Origin: Paracoccaceae bacterium
GTDB lineage: Bacteria > Pseudomonadota > Alphaproteobacteria > Rhodobacterales > Rhodobacteraceae
Direction of reading: 5' to 3'
DNA: 64,000 nt
NCBI GenBank assembly: GCA_020446815.1
Contig: JAGRDY010000018.1
Span: forward strand, 62,001-126,000
Shown here piece after piece: positions 1 to 9,399 of this stretch. Position 1 is the first letter of the stretch. The number at the start of each line of letters is the position of its first letter. Made by a program: the position numbers and the translations under genes. Below the pieces are notes generated by a model. That model ran no database searches, had not been told where the DNA came from, and worked only from the letters and a program-made list of their open reading frames with translations.

Positions 1-428
1 CGAAGCTGCCCGCGCAAGACCTGGCCGAAAAGGTTTCGCGGTCGTTTTCCGATCTGGGGCGCAGGCCCGGTCTGTTGCTGGTGACCCTTCTGATGTCCGT
101 CACCATCCAGGGTGCCTTTATTGGCCTGTCGATCAGGCTGGCTGTTGCCGTCGGTGTGGATGTTCCGAATGCGGCATGGTTTTTCGCCTGGCCGCTGGCC
201 AAGATCATTGCCATTCTGCCTATCTCTCTGGGGGGGCTTGGGGTTCGCGAAAGTTCGCTCGCGGCGCTGCTCGTGCCTTACGGCGCACAAGCGGCACAAG
301 TCGTCGCCGCAGGCCTCGTCTGGCAAGCGGTGCTGATCGTGGCCGGGCTTGCCGGCGCGATCATTCTGATGCTGTCAGGGGCGGGCTTGCGCCCGGCCAA
401 GATGGCAAGCCAAAAGAGTGAAGGGTAG
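1..428 (+). CDS. Flippase-like integral membrane protein, LPG-synthase TM family (5' end missing)
   Basis: The reading frame is open from the window edge, so only the C-terminal ~141 residues are seen. They contain about three hydrophobic segments and the stretch LPISLGGLGVRESS, which is typical of the lysylphosphatidylglycerol synthase transmembrane / UPF0104 family. In polysaccharide loci such proteins are usually of unknown transport or lipid-modifying role. It sits directly upstream of the flavoprotein gene, with 4 nt between the stop and the next ATG, so the two are probably cotranscribed. The catalytic domain of true MprF would be fused C-terminally and is absent here, so this is a stand-alone membrane protein. 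Confidence 0.8.
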   Translation, partial: KLPAQDLAEKVSRSFSDLGRRPGLLLVTLLMSVTIQGAFIGLSIRLAVAVGVDVPNAAWFFAWPLAKIIAILPISLGGLGVRESSLAALLVPYGAQAAQVVAAGLVWQAVLIVAGLAGAIILMLSGAGLRPAKMASQKSEG

Positions 429-432
429 GTTA

Positions 433-1878
433 ATGAGTAAGAAATCAGCAGCGCAGGGCGACGCCGGGCCGAAAATAACCGTATTGGGCGCGGGGCCTGC
501 CGGTATTGCCGCTGCCTATGCCTTGACCAAGGGCGACGCGCGTGTCGAGGTGTTGGAACGCGCGCCCGTCGCCGGGGGCAATTCCACCTCGTTCCAGATT
601 GACGGGATATGGTGCGACTACGGATCGCACCGTTTTCACCCGGTGGCGGATCCTGCCGTCATCGCCGATGTGAAATCGCTTTTGGGCGACGATCTTCTGT
701 TGCAGCCGCGCCATGGGCGTATCCGACTTGGCGGCAAGTGGATTCACTTCCCGCTGAAACCGGTGGACGCCCTGTTGCGCCTGCCAAAACGGTTTGCCGC
801 GTCGTTGCTGGCTGACATGTTGATGAAACCATTTCGTGGCAAGCGTACCGGCGCCAGAAGCTTTTCGTCGGTTCTTTACGACGGGCTGGGCCGGACCATT
901 TCAGAGAGCTTCTATTTCCCCTATGTCAGGAAGCTTTGGGGCCTTGACCCGGACAAGCTGGCGGTGACGCTGGCCGAGCGGCGCGTATCCAGCGGGTCTG
1001 TCGGCAAGATCCTGGGCAAGATGATGCGAATGCTGCCGGGGATGAGGGGGGCGACCACCGGGCGTTTCTACTATCCGCGCGAAGGGTTCGGGCAAATCTC
1101 GCAATCCATGGTGGATGCGGCGACAGGGCAGGGTGCCGCGTTTCGTTTCGGTGCGGATGTCGCGCGAATCGAACGCGATGATATGCAGGTCACGGGTGTC
1201 GTGACACTTGAGGATGGAAAAGAGATTCATCACCGGGCAGATCAGGTCTTTTCGACCATTCCCTTGACCACGGTCGTGCGGCTGATGGATCCGCCCCCGC
1301 CGGCCGAGGTGAAGAAAGCTGCGGATTCCATCCGTTTCCGGGGGATGATCCTGCTTTATCTGATCCTGAAAACCGATCGGTTTACCGAATATGATGCCCA
1401 CTATTTTCCCGAGCTGACGATCCCCATCAGCCGAATGTCGGAACCCAAGAATTACAGTTCCGCGACCGAACCCGAAGGGCGCACCATTCTATGCGCCGAA
1501 TTGCCCTGTGATCCCGGCGAGAAATGGTGGAGCATGTCCGATGAAGAATTGGGCGAATATTTTTGCCGGTGGCTGGGCGAGCTGGGGCTGCCTGTCACCG
1601 TGCCGGTCGATCGCTGCGAAACCCGCCGATTGGCACATGCCTATCCGGTCTATGACCTCGATTACCAGCGCCATTTTGACACCGTTGACAAATGGCTCTT
1701 GGGTCTCGACGGGTTTCTCAGTTTTGGCCGCCAGGGGCTTTTTGCGCATGACAACACCCATCACGCCTTTGCCATGGCCTATGCCGCGGTCGACAGCCTG
1801 AGCCCTGACGGCAGGATCGATCGGCCCAGGTGGGCAGCGCACCGGCATGAATTCGAAAGCCACCGGGTAGAGGATTGA
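433..1878 (+). CDS. NAD(P)/FAD-dependent amine-oxidase-type flavoprotein (UGM/protoporphyrinogen-oxidase-like)
   Basis: A protein of 481 residues opens with an FAD-binding Rossmann motif, GAGPAGIAAAYAL, at about residues 14-26. It contains the GSHRFHP segment common to UDP-galactopyranose-mutase-like flavoproteins, and ends with a second FAD-contacting stretch around FGRQGLFAHDNTHHA. I take ATG 433 rather than GTG 418 because AAGGG lies 8 nt upstream of 433 and GTG 418 would overlap the previous gene. Proteins of this kind in exopolysaccharide clusters are thought to act on sugars or lipid carriers, but the substrate cannot be told from sequence. A paralogue with the same architecture lies at 11526-13007. 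Confidence 0.82.
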   Translation: MSKKSAAQGDAGPKITVLGAGPAGIAAAYALTKGDARVEVLERAPVAGGNSTSFQIDGIWCDYGSHRFHPVADPAVIADVKSLLGDDLLLQPRHGRIRLGGKWIHFPLKPVDALLRLPKRFAASLLADMLMKPFRGKRTGARSFSSVLYDGLGRTISESFYFPYVRKLWGLDPDKLAVTLAERRVSSGSVGKILGKMMRMLPGMRGATTGRFYYPREGFGQISQSMVDAATGQGAAFRFGADVARIERDDMQVTGVVTLEDGKEIHHRADQVFSTIPLTTVVRLMDPPPPAEVKKAADSIRFRGMILLYLILKTDRFTEYDAHYFPELTIPISRMSEPKNYSSATEPEGRTILCAELPCDPGEKWWSMSDEELGEYFCRWLGELGLPVTVPVDRCETRRLAHAYPVYDLDYQRHFDTVDKWLLGLDGFLSFGRQGLFAHDNTHHAFAMAYAAVDSLSPDGRIDRPRWAAHRHEFESHRVED

Positions 1879-1881
1879 CGC

Positions 1882-2649
1882 TTGGCCGGGCCTGTTGTCG
1901 ACATCCTGATGTATCATTCGATTTCCGAGCGCGGCGGCGCCACATCCATCGCGCCAAAGGTTTTTGCCGAACAAATGCGTGCGATCGGTGAATCCGGCGT
2001 CAAGGTGATAACGCTCGGCGATTATCTTGCGGCGAAGGACGGCAAGACCACCTTGCCACCGCGATCGGTGATTTTGACCTTCGACGACGGTTTTCAGGAT
2101 TTTGCCGAGCTTGCCTGGCCGATCATGCGCAAGCTCGGGTTCCGCCCCATCGTATATTTGCCAACCGGATATGTGGGGCGCGTCGAGGGCTGGCCTGGTA
2201 TCGCCAATCCGCCGCGTTCCCTGATGGGCTGGGATACCATCCGTGCCCTGCTGAGCGAAGGCGTGGATTTCGGCAGTCATTCCGTCAGCCACCCCAACCT
2301 TGACGCGGTGGATGAAGAGCGATTGGCCGATGAGCTGGCACAGTCGCGAAAGGTCATCGAAACCAGACTGGACCGACCCGTCCCGCATTTTGCGCCACCC
2401 TATGGGCTCGCCGGCAGAAACGTCCGGTCGCGTATCGCCACCCTTTACGCAAGCTCGGTCGGTACTCGGATGGGGCGGGCCGGACTGGATTCCGATCCGT
2501 TCGATCTGCCGCGCATCGAGATGTTCTATTTTCGCGATGGTGCGCGCTGGCGCGCACATCTGGCCGGTCGCGCAAACGCCTATCTGGCCAAACGCAAGAT
2601 CCTGCGGGCGGTCAAAGGTGCGGTGATGAAACCCTGGCGGGGGTTGTAG
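1882..2649 (+). CDS. Polysaccharide deacetylase family protein (NodB-like)
   Basis: The 255-residue protein begins with the usual ILMYHSI strand, has the metal/catalytic motif TFDDG at about residues 67-71, and a second metal-binding motif SHSVSHPN (HxxxH) near residue 133. These are NodB-domain carbohydrate esterase 4 signatures; the expected reaction is N- or O-deacetylation of a glycan. No signal peptide is evident, so it may act on a cytoplasmic or lipid-linked intermediate. The chosen start is TTG 1882, four bases after the upstream stop, with AGAGGA about 8 nt upstream; there is no ATG in the first residues before the conserved strand. It belongs to the forward operon 1-5429. Confidence 0.85.
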   Translation: MAGPVVDILMYHSISERGGATSIAPKVFAEQMRAIGESGVKVITLGDYLAAKDGKTTLPPRSVILTFDDGFQDFAELAWPIMRKLGFRPIVYLPTGYVGRVEGWPGIANPPRSLMGWDTIRALLSEGVDFGSHSVSHPNLDAVDEERLADELAQSRKVIETRLDRPVPHFAPPYGLAGRNVRSRIATLYASSVGTRMGRAGLDSDPFDLPRIEMFYFRDGARWRAHLAGRANAYLAKRKILRAVKGAVMKPWRGL

Positions 2650-2706
2650 ATGCCCTGCCACTTGCAACCAGTTCATCCTTGTGTCCGTGAAAAGGGGCGC
2701 TGACGC

Positions 2707-4164
2707 ATGACGATTGGAAACAAGTTCATTCGGGGCGTCGCCTGGATGGCCGCAGGCGGCTGGACGGAACAGGCTATCAACTTTGCCGTTTTCGTCACCA
2801 TGGCGAAAATACTCGGGCCAGAGCTTTACGGGCTGTTGTCGATGGCCGCGGTCTTCATCGTTCTGGCAGAGGCGCTGGTGCGCGAATCCGTTTCGGAATA
2901 CCTGATCGCGGCCCATGACCCGACGGTCGAAGACTACAACGCCACTTTCTGGCTGACGGCCGGGCTGGGTCTGGGGCTGGCGCTGGCATTGTTTCTCGCA
3001 GCGGGCCCGATTGCCGAGCTCTACGGCCAGCCGGTTGTCGAAGGGTTGATCCGGGGCCTGTCGGTGACGGTGCTGCTGATTGCCTTCACTGCGGTCCCGG
3101 TCGCCATTCTGAGACGGGAGTTCAACTTTCGGGTTCTCTCGCTGCGTGCGATTGCCGGCGTGGTCGTCGGCGGGGTGGCCGGTATCGCAATGGCACTATC
3201 CGGTTACGGCGTGTGGAGCTTTGTCGGCCAGTGGATCGCGATGATCACGACGAATGTTGTCCTGGCCTGGACGGCGGTCGATTGGCGCCCCGGGCTTGTC
3301 ACGACAAGAATGCATCTGAGACGGGCGGGCGCCTTTGGCGCGCAGGTACTGGGTCTGCGGCTGGCGGAACTGGCCGTGGTTCAGATGCCGACGCTTTTGA
3401 TCGGTGCGACGCTGGGGCCGCTTGCGACGGGGCTTTATTCGGTGTCCTGGCGACTGGTCGAGACACTGACCTTCCTTATTTCGACCCCGTTGCGGATGGT
3501 ATCCCAACCCGCCTTTGCCGCTGTACGGCGGGAAGGCGGGCGGGCGGGCGATCTGCTTTTGGATATCGCGCGCCTGACAGGGGTCGTGGCGTTCCCGTTC
3601 TTCGTGGGGCTGGCGGTGGTCGCGGAACCGGTGCTGAGGCTGGTTTTCGGGGCGGAGTGGCTGGGGGCCGCGCCGGTTCTGTCGGTCATGGCCTTTCTGG
3701 GCCTCTATTTTTCCATCGCGATGGTCCAGCAAAGCTTTTGCCTTGCCGCCGGCAAGGCCGGCGAAATCACCATCCTGACCTGGGGAAATGTCGCACTTGG
3801 CGCGGTGCTGATGCTGATCGCGGCCCGTTGGGGATTGGTGGCGATCACCGCGGCTTTTGTCGCTGCGCATTTCGCCTTGTGGATTTTCCGCTATCGCCTG
3901 GTTGCCCGTCTGGGGGACATGGCAGTGATGCCGCTGCTGGCCTGCAATGCCATGCCGGCGCTGGCGACGGCGGTGATGGCGGGCGCCGTCGTCATGATCC
4001 ATGAAACGCTGTCGGGGATGCCTCTCGTCGTCGATGTCGCCGTAAGCATTCTGAGCGGGGTCGTTGTCTTTGCCGTGCTCACACTGCTGTTCATGCGCGA
4101 CCGGCTGCGGCTCTTGCTGTCTTATGCCAGACCTGGTGACGGGGCAGGCGGGGTCGCGGCATGA
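2707..4164 (+). CDS. Lipopolysaccharide/exopolysaccharide flippase, Wzx-like (MOP superfamily)
   Basis: A 485-residue, strongly hydrophobic protein with about 12 to 14 predicted membrane segments. The N-terminus (GVAWMAAGGWTEQAINFAVFVTMAKILGPELYGLLSMA) fits the oligosaccharide-flippase/Wzx pattern of paired helices with the conserved GPxxYGLLS turn. It should translocate a lipid-linked repeat unit across the inner membrane. The start is ATG 2707. Its last codons overlap the next gene by 4 nt (ATGA), indicating translational coupling to the glycosyltransferase. Confidence 0.86.
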   Translation: MTIGNKFIRGVAWMAAGGWTEQAINFAVFVTMAKILGPELYGLLSMAAVFIVLAEALVRESVSEYLIAAHDPTVEDYNATFWLTAGLGLGLALALFLAAGPIAELYGQPVVEGLIRGLSVTVLLIAFTAVPVAILRREFNFRVLSLRAIAGVVVGGVAGIAMALSGYGVWSFVGQWIAMITTNVVLAWTAVDWRPGLVTTRMHLRRAGAFGAQVLGLRLAELAVVQMPTLLIGATLGPLATGLYSVSWRLVETLTFLISTPLRMVSQPAFAAVRREGGRAGDLLLDIARLTGVVAFPFFVGLAVVAEPVLRLVFGAEWLGAAPVLSVMAFLGLYFSIAMVQQSFCLAAGKAGEITILTWGNVALGAVLMLIAARWGLVAITAAFVAAHFALWIFRYRLVARLGDMAVMPLLACNAMPALATAVMAGAVVMIHETLSGMPLVVDVAVSILSGVVVFAVLTLLFMRDRLRLLLSYARPGDGAGGVAA

Positions 4165-5429
4165 AATCGCTGCGTATCGTGATGTTCACCACCTTCTATC
4201 CGCCTTATTCCTTCGGGGGCGATGCGATTGGCGTGCAGCGCATGGCACGGGCGCTGGCGGCGCGCGGGCATCGGGTAACGGTGGTGCATGATGAGGACAG
4301 CTATCTTGTCCTTGGCGGCAGCGCCCCTGTCAGCACGCCCCGCGCGGATGATGTGCAACGGATCGGGCTGCGAAGCAAGAACGGGTTTCTTTCCAACCTT
4401 CTGACCCAGCAGACCGGGCGGCCCGTTATACATGCGCCGCGTATCCGCAGGCTGCTCGACGACATCCGCCCCGATATCATCTGGTACAACAACACCTCTC
4501 TGGTGGGCGGGCCGGGCCTGCTGCGGTTGGGTGAGGCTCTGAAGATTTATGAGGCGCACGAGCACTGGCTGGTGTGCCCGACCCATGTGCTCTGGCGGTA
4601 TGGGCGCGAGCTTTGCGATCGGCGCGACTGCCTGAAATGCGTGATCAGTTACCGGCGCCCGCCGCAGCTTTGGCGCTATACCGGAATGCTCGACCGCGCG
4701 CTTGACGGCATCGATTTGATCGTCGCCAAGAGCGAGTTCAGCCGGGCAAAACATCGTGAATTCGGGCTGCGGCAGAAAATGGAGGTATTGCCCTATTTCC
4801 TGCCTGACATCGATGGGGCGGCTCCCCGCGCCCCTTCCGGCCACCCCAGGCCTTATTTCCTTTTTGTGGGCCGGTTGGAAAAGATCAAGGGATTGCAGGA
4901 TGTCTTTCCGGCGATGGACAGGTATCGCGATGCCGATCTGCTGATCCTCGGTGACGGTGATTATGCCACCGAGTTGAAGGCATTGGCATCGGCCAACCCG
5001 CGCATCCATTTCCTGGGCCGAAAGACGCCCGAAGAGCTGGATGCCTATTACCGCGGGGCGCTGGGGCTGATCGTGCCATCGGTCTGCTACGAGACCTTCG
5101 GCATTATCCTGATTGAAAGTTTCCGGCTGGGTACCCCGGTCATCGCCCGGCGTCTGGGCCCGTTCCCGGAGATCGTCGAGGCTTCCGGCGGCGGCGTCCT
5201 GTTCGACAGTGAAGAAAGCCTGATCGAGGCGATGCGGCAATTGCAGGTCAGCCCTGATCGCCGTGCCTTGCTGGCCAGCGCCGCGCGCGACGCTTTCGAA
5301 AAGATCTGGCGCGAAGACCGCGTTCTTGCGGCCTATGGTGCCGCGCTGGCCAGGGCTGCCCATGGCAAGGGCGATGGGGCTTTGGCTCGTGCCCTGGAAG
5401 GGGGTGCGTTCGAAGGCGCGGGCGCGTGA
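4161..5429 (+). CDS. Glycosyltransferase family 4 (GT-B fold)
   Basis: The 422-residue protein opens with the GT4 strand IVMFTTFYPPYSFGGDAIGVQRMA and carries the C-terminal retaining GT4 E-x7-E signature in YETFGIILIES, near residue 313. Between residues ~230 and 250 is the FLFVGRLEKIKG motif typical of the nucleotide-sugar-binding domain. The middle region contains several Cys (CDRRDCLKC), a feature of some GT4 subfamilies. It overlaps the flippase gene by 4 nt and ends 4 nt from the stop of the convergent GMC-type gene. The donor and acceptor sugars cannot be inferred. Confidence 0.86.
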   Translation: MKSLRIVMFTTFYPPYSFGGDAIGVQRMARALAARGHRVTVVHDEDSYLVLGGSAPVSTPRADDVQRIGLRSKNGFLSNLLTQQTGRPVIHAPRIRRLLDDIRPDIIWYNNTSLVGGPGLLRLGEALKIYEAHEHWLVCPTHVLWRYGRELCDRRDCLKCVISYRRPPQLWRYTGMLDRALDGIDLIVAKSEFSRAKHREFGLRQKMEVLPYFLPDIDGAAPRAPSGHPRPYFLFVGRLEKIKGLQDVFPAMDRYRDADLLILGDGDYATELKALASANPRIHFLGRKTPEELDAYYRGALGLIVPSVCYETFGIILIESFRLGTPVIARRLGPFPEIVEASGGGVLFDSEESLIEAMRQLQVSPDRRALLASAARDAFEKIWREDRVLAAYGAALARAAHGKGDGALARALEGGAFEGAGA

Positions 5430-5433
5430 TCTG

Positions 5434-6966
5434 TCAAGGCGCCAGCGATCCGATGCGATGCGCGTTCGCCATCACGCTGAAGGTGATCGTGGTTGCCGGG
5501 ATCGTCGGCAGGACGGAAGCATCAATGACATGCACACGCCTTAGCCCGTCGGGACGCCCGAGCAGATCCGAAGTGTCAGGCGATGCCTGTCTGGCCATGG
5601 GGACGGTCGCGCCGGCGTGAAAACTTGAACCCGGGGCGCCGGGACGGCTGGCGAACGTAAGTGGTATCAATCCGGCTTTTGCCATTGCCTGTGCCAGATG
5701 CCCGGTCGCCGCCTTGAGCGCGGGTTCCATGCCGCCATTCCTTTCCAGCCGGCCCGCCAGTCGCCCGTCGGGCGACAGGGTGAGCGCGATCCGGTGCGAA
5801 TGATCCGAGTGCAGAAATACCTGCCCGACGATCAGGCGCCGGGCAAGCGCCGTCAGAAACGGTTTGGCAAAGGGAAGGCGGCGGCCGTAATTGTTGATCA
5901 GATCGCGGGGGAAATGTTCGTTCCAGGTATATATCTGTGCGTGAACCAGCCGCGCGGACAGTTCCGGCAGCTCCATTTCGACGAATATCTGCGGCAATGT
6001 ATGAAATGGGCCGCGATCCGGGCGGCGCCGATTTCGCCAGCGCTGGATCATCGGCAGGAAGGCGTGCTGGCTGTCTTTCAACATCCGCTCGCGCGGGCCA
6101 ATTCCTGACTTCAACAGAATGCGCGCGGTTTCCAGAACACCCGCCCCCAGAAACACGCGATCGGCCTTGATGGCGGTTCCGTCTTCCAGATGAACCGTCA
6201 CCCCGACCGGGTCTTCCTCGACATGGCTGGCCAGCGCTCCGGGCTGGTGGGTGAAATCCGGGTTTGCCCTGAGGTCTTTCACCGTGTCGCGCGCCGACCA
6301 GATCAGGCCGAACGGGCAGCCGTGCAGGCACATGCCGCAGCGGCGGCAGGACGTATCGACCGCCTGCCTGGCACCCCCGGCAAAGATGCCGGTTCTTGCC
6401 AATGATTCGCGCTTTGCGCAAAGGCGGGCCAGCAACGCTTCGGCCTGAACACTCGGCTGGATGCGGTTCTGGCCTTCGATCTGAAAGGCGGGCAGCACCT
6501 TGTCGAGGTCGTCGGCGCCCCCGGCGATCGGCAGGAATTCGGCCACCGCACGGTAATGCGGCGCAAGATCATCGGCACGAATGGGCCAGTCGGAAATGTC
6601 CTGCTGGCGGTAGGGCAACACAGCCGATCCCCAGAGGTTGGAAAGCCCGCCGACCGCATGGGACGCGCGCAGCGCGAACCAGTCCGCGGCGCCGGATACC
6701 GTCGCATCAGCCGGTTCCATCGCAAAATCCGAGCCATAGCGGCGCACCTGCCCTGCCGGAGTTTCATACTGCGGCTGCATCCAGGCCGATCGCGCCGCGT
6801 TATCCCAGTCGGAGGGATCTTGCGCGGCAAGCGCAGCTTGCCGGGCCACCGCGGCTGGCTCCAGCACCTTGCCGCCGTCCAGCATCGTCACATGCCTGCC
6901 GCGTGCCAGCAACGCGGTTGCCGTCGAAACACCTGCCGGACCGGAGCCGATGACGATAGCGCGCAT
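5434..6966 (-). CDS. GMC-type FAD-dependent oxidoreductase with ferredoxin-like Cys cluster
   Basis: A 510-residue protein with an N-terminal dinucleotide-binding motif (VIGSGPAGVSTATALLARG) and a GMC C-terminal segment ending in VIDASVLPTIPATTITFSVMANA. At about residues 206-216 it carries CRRCGMCLHGC followed by P, spacing C-x2-C-x2-C-x3-C as in a 4Fe-4S ferredoxin site, which is not part of the ordinary GMC domain. It is the last gene of a reverse operon with GT39 and the epimerase; only 1 nt separates it from the GT39 stop. It probably oxidises a sugar or polyol group in polysaccharide assembly, with the cluster as a possible electron relay; both statements are inference. Confidence 0.78.
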   Translation of the reverse strand: MRAIVIGSGPAGVSTATALLARGRHVTMLDGGKVLEPAAVARQAALAAQDPSDWDNAARSAWMQPQYETPAGQVRRYGSDFAMEPADATVSGAADWFALRASHAVGGLSNLWGSAVLPYRQQDISDWPIRADDLAPHYRAVAEFLPIAGGADDLDKVLPAFQIEGQNRIQPSVQAEALLARLCAKRESLARTGIFAGGARQAVDTSCRRCGMCLHGCPFGLIWSARDTVKDLRANPDFTHQPGALASHVEEDPVGVTVHLEDGTAIKADRVFLGAGVLETARILLKSGIGPRERMLKDSQHAFLPMIQRWRNRRRPDRGPFHTLPQIFVEMELPELSARLVHAQIYTWNEHFPRDLINNYGRRLPFAKPFLTALARRLIVGQVFLHSDHSHRIALTLSPDGRLAGRLERNGGMEPALKAATGHLAQAMAKAGLIPLTFASRPGAPGSSFHAGATVPMARQASPDTSDLLGRPDGLRRVHVIDASVLPTIPATTITFSVMANAHRIGSLAP

Positions 6967-6967
6967 C

Positions 6968-8419
6968 TCAGTTCCGCTTCAGGATGATGATGTCGCCGTC
7001 GCCCAGAGTGCCGCGAAAATACGCCTCTTCGGTAAGCACGGTATCCTTGTCGGCCGCAAGTTGCGGCACATCGCGGAAATTGCGCCCCGGAAACCCGACG
7101 ACAAGAATGACCGGCCCCGGCCTGGCCATCGCGGCAAGATATTCGTCATTGGTAAAGATGATCGGCCAGTCGGCATGATAGTAATCCCGGAAATCCTGCC
7201 CCGAATATCCGACGGAATAGACCCTGTCACCGGGTTTGCGGAATTCTTGCGTAAAGCTGTAGGCAGCGGCAAGATTCTGCTTGGGAAACGCATAGTTGCG
7301 CCTTGCCAGCCAGGCAGAAATCGCCACCATGGCGATGACCGCAAGGATGAAGAGATTGCGCGAAACCCGGTCTCCGCCCCAGAAAAGCGCCAGGATCGCG
7401 CAGCAAAGCCGCACCCCCATCACGATAAGCAGCATCAGAAAACCGATATCGACAAAGAAGAAGCGGGGCCAAATGCGCATGCCGACAGCCATCAGAAGCC
7501 CGGCGGTCAGGACGATATGCAGGAAGGTTGTGGGAGCGAAAAGCGGCGCATCCCGGTAAAGCGCAATCGCGCCAAGCGCCGAAAGGCCAAGGACCGCGGC
7601 GCCGACGATGGCCACGATCGGCCCTGCCTGGCCGATCCCCGTGCGGATTGCCTCGAAGGCCGTCCAGAGCGGGCTTTGATATTCCTGCATGACATCGGCG
7701 GCAGAGCTTTGCGACACGGACGAAACCGTTTGCAGCAGGCTGGGCAAAAGTGGCAGATAGACCAGAGCGACCAGAAGGCCGCCGACGAGAAATCCCATGA
7801 AGGGCAATCGCACGACCGCGCCGTCAAGTTGCCCGCGCAGCGCCCGCGCCGCGACGACAATCAGCCAGACCACCGCCTGTGCCATGAAGAAAAACGCACC
7901 CGTAAGATGGGTGAAGACCGCCGCAGCCAGGCATAGGCCGTAAAGTACCCAGGTCTTTCGGCTGGGCAATGCCATCCCGCGCAGGAAAAGCAACATGCCC
8001 AGCGTCGAAAAGAGCGCGAGCCCTGTATACCCGCGGGCATTCTGCGCAAACCATATTTCGTGATAGGACAGGGCCAGCAACAGCGTCGTGACATGGGCTA
8101 TGCCCGGCCCGGCCAGGTCGCGTGCCAAAAACCACATCGCCGCAAGCGAACCCAACCCGAACAGCATCGCAGGCAGGCGAACGGCCCAGGGATCGTCACC
8201 AAACAGGCTCATCGAGGCCTTGACGGCGAAATTGTGCAAATAGTGATGATTCATGGAATAGCTCTGAATCATGTCACCCCAGCCAAGATTGACATGGGTG
8301 ACGAGCGTCTGAATCTCGTCATGCCACAATGGCGCGTTCAGGCCCCAGATGCGCAACGCCGCTGCCAGTACCAGAATCGCGCCGAGCCAGAGATAGTGAT
8401 GATTTTTGGTATTGCTCAT
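6968..8419 (-). CDS. Glycosyltransferase family 39-type membrane protein (PMT/ArnT-like)
   Basis: The 483-residue polytopic protein begins with a membrane helix followed by LNAPLWHDEIQTLV, the W-x-DE motif in the first periplasmic loop of GT39/GT83 C-superfamily transferases that use polyprenyl-phosphate sugars. About ten further hydrophobic segments follow, then a soluble periplasmic C-terminal domain (QNLAAAYSFTQEFRKPGDRVY). It would transfer a sugar at the outer face of the inner membrane. It is the middle gene of the reverse operon 9399-5434, 8 nt after the epimerase stop, with GAGG about 7 nt before ATG. Confidence 0.83.
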   Translation of the reverse strand: MSNTKNHHYLWLGAILVLAAALRIWGLNAPLWHDEIQTLVTHVNLGWGDMIQSYSMNHHYLHNFAVKASMSLFGDDPWAVRLPAMLFGLGSLAAMWFLARDLAGPGIAHVTTLLLALSYHEIWFAQNARGYTGLALFSTLGMLLFLRGMALPSRKTWVLYGLCLAAAVFTHLTGAFFFMAQAVVWLIVVAARALRGQLDGAVVRLPFMGFLVGGLLVALVYLPLLPSLLQTVSSVSQSSAADVMQEYQSPLWTAFEAIRTGIGQAGPIVAIVGAAVLGLSALGAIALYRDAPLFAPTTFLHIVLTAGLLMAVGMRIWPRFFFVDIGFLMLLIVMGVRLCCAILALFWGGDRVSRNLFILAVIAMVAISAWLARRNYAFPKQNLAAAYSFTQEFRKPGDRVYSVGYSGQDFRDYYHADWPIIFTNDEYLAAMARPGPVILVVGFPGRNFRDVPQLAADKDTVLTEEAYFRGTLGDGDIIILKRN

Positions 8420-8427
8420 GGCCCGCC

Positions 8428-9399
8428 TCAGGCCGCCATCGAAGAACGTTTTTCGGCAATGATGTCGGCGATGATCTCGGCCAGGGGCCGGCGCGGGCGA
8501 AAGCCTGTCGCGCGCTCCAGCTTCGAAACATCCGGCAGACGCCGGGCCATGTCTTCGAAGCCCTCCGGGTAGACGGCGCTATAGGGTACAAGCTCGATTT
8601 TCGATTGCGATCCGGTTGCCGCGATGACCTGTTCGGCCAGATTGCGGATGGTCACTTCCTGATCGTTGGCGATATTGAACACATGGCCCCGTGCCGCCGG
8701 CGTCGCCAGCAGCCTGACCAGTGCTTCCACGACATCGGCCACATGGCCAAAGCAGCGCGACTGTTCGCCGGAGCCATGCACCAAAAGCGGCCGGCCTTCG
8801 AGAGCGGCCTGCACGAAATTCGGCAAGACCATTCCGTAGCGCCCCGTCTGGCGCGGGCCGGTGGTGTTGAAGAACCGCAAGATGATCGCTGGAAGCCCCA
8901 CTTCGCGCACATAGGCAAGCGTCAGGAATTCATCGAGCGTCTTGGCGCAGGCATAGGACCAGCGCAGATTCCTTGTTGCTCCGATGGTCAGGTCGTCATC
9001 TTCGCAGAACGGAAATTTCGTGGCCTTGCCATAGACTTCTGAAGTCGATGCGATGAAGGTGAGCTTCTTGTCTTTCAGCGCGGCCTTGAGCACGTTTTCG
9101 GTGCCGGTAACATTGGTCAGGATAGACCGGCTCGGCTCGTCCATGATCAGCTTCACCCCGACGGCGGCGGCCAGATGAAATATCGCATCACATTCGTCGG
9201 CGAGCTGCCCAACAAGGGGGGCGTCAAGAATGCTGCCCTCGACAAAACGAAACCGGTTGTTCCCGCCCAGCGCCACCAGATTTTCTTTCCGGCCGGTGGA
9301 CAGATCGTCAAGCGCCGTGACCGAATGCCCCTCTGCCACCAGACGTTCGGCCAGATGCGACCCGATGAAACCCGCACCACCTGTAACTAGAACCTTCAT
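8428..9399 (-). CDS. NAD-dependent sugar epimerase/dehydratase (extended SDR)
   Basis: The protein of 323 residues starts with MKVLVTGGAGFIGSHLAERL, the Rossmann NAD-binding motif. It has the SDR catalytic elements STSEVYG (Ser/Thr) near residue 117 and the Tyr-x3-Lys motif YACAK near residue 143. It resembles UDP-glucose 4-epimerase or UDP-glucuronate decarboxylase relatives; I cannot separate these. I place the start at 9399, 21 codons inside the longest frame, because GAGG lies 5 nt upstream and the SDR fold begins there. First gene of the reverse operon; its promoter lies in 9400-9819. Confidence 0.85.
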   Translation of the reverse strand: MKVLVTGGAGFIGSHLAERLVAEGHSVTALDDLSTGRKENLVALGGNNRFRFVEGSILDAPLVGQLADECDAIFHLAAAVGVKLIMDEPSRSILTNVTGTENVLKAALKDKKLTFIASTSEVYGKATKFPFCEDDDLTIGATRNLRWSYACAKTLDEFLTLAYVREVGLPAIILRFFNTTGPRQTGRYGMVLPNFVQAALEGRPLLVHGSGEQSRCFGHVADVVEALVRLLATPAARGHVFNIANDQEVTIRNLAEQVIAATGSQSKIELVPYSAVYPEGFEDMARRLPDVSKLERATGFRPRRPLAEIIADIIAEKRSSMAA

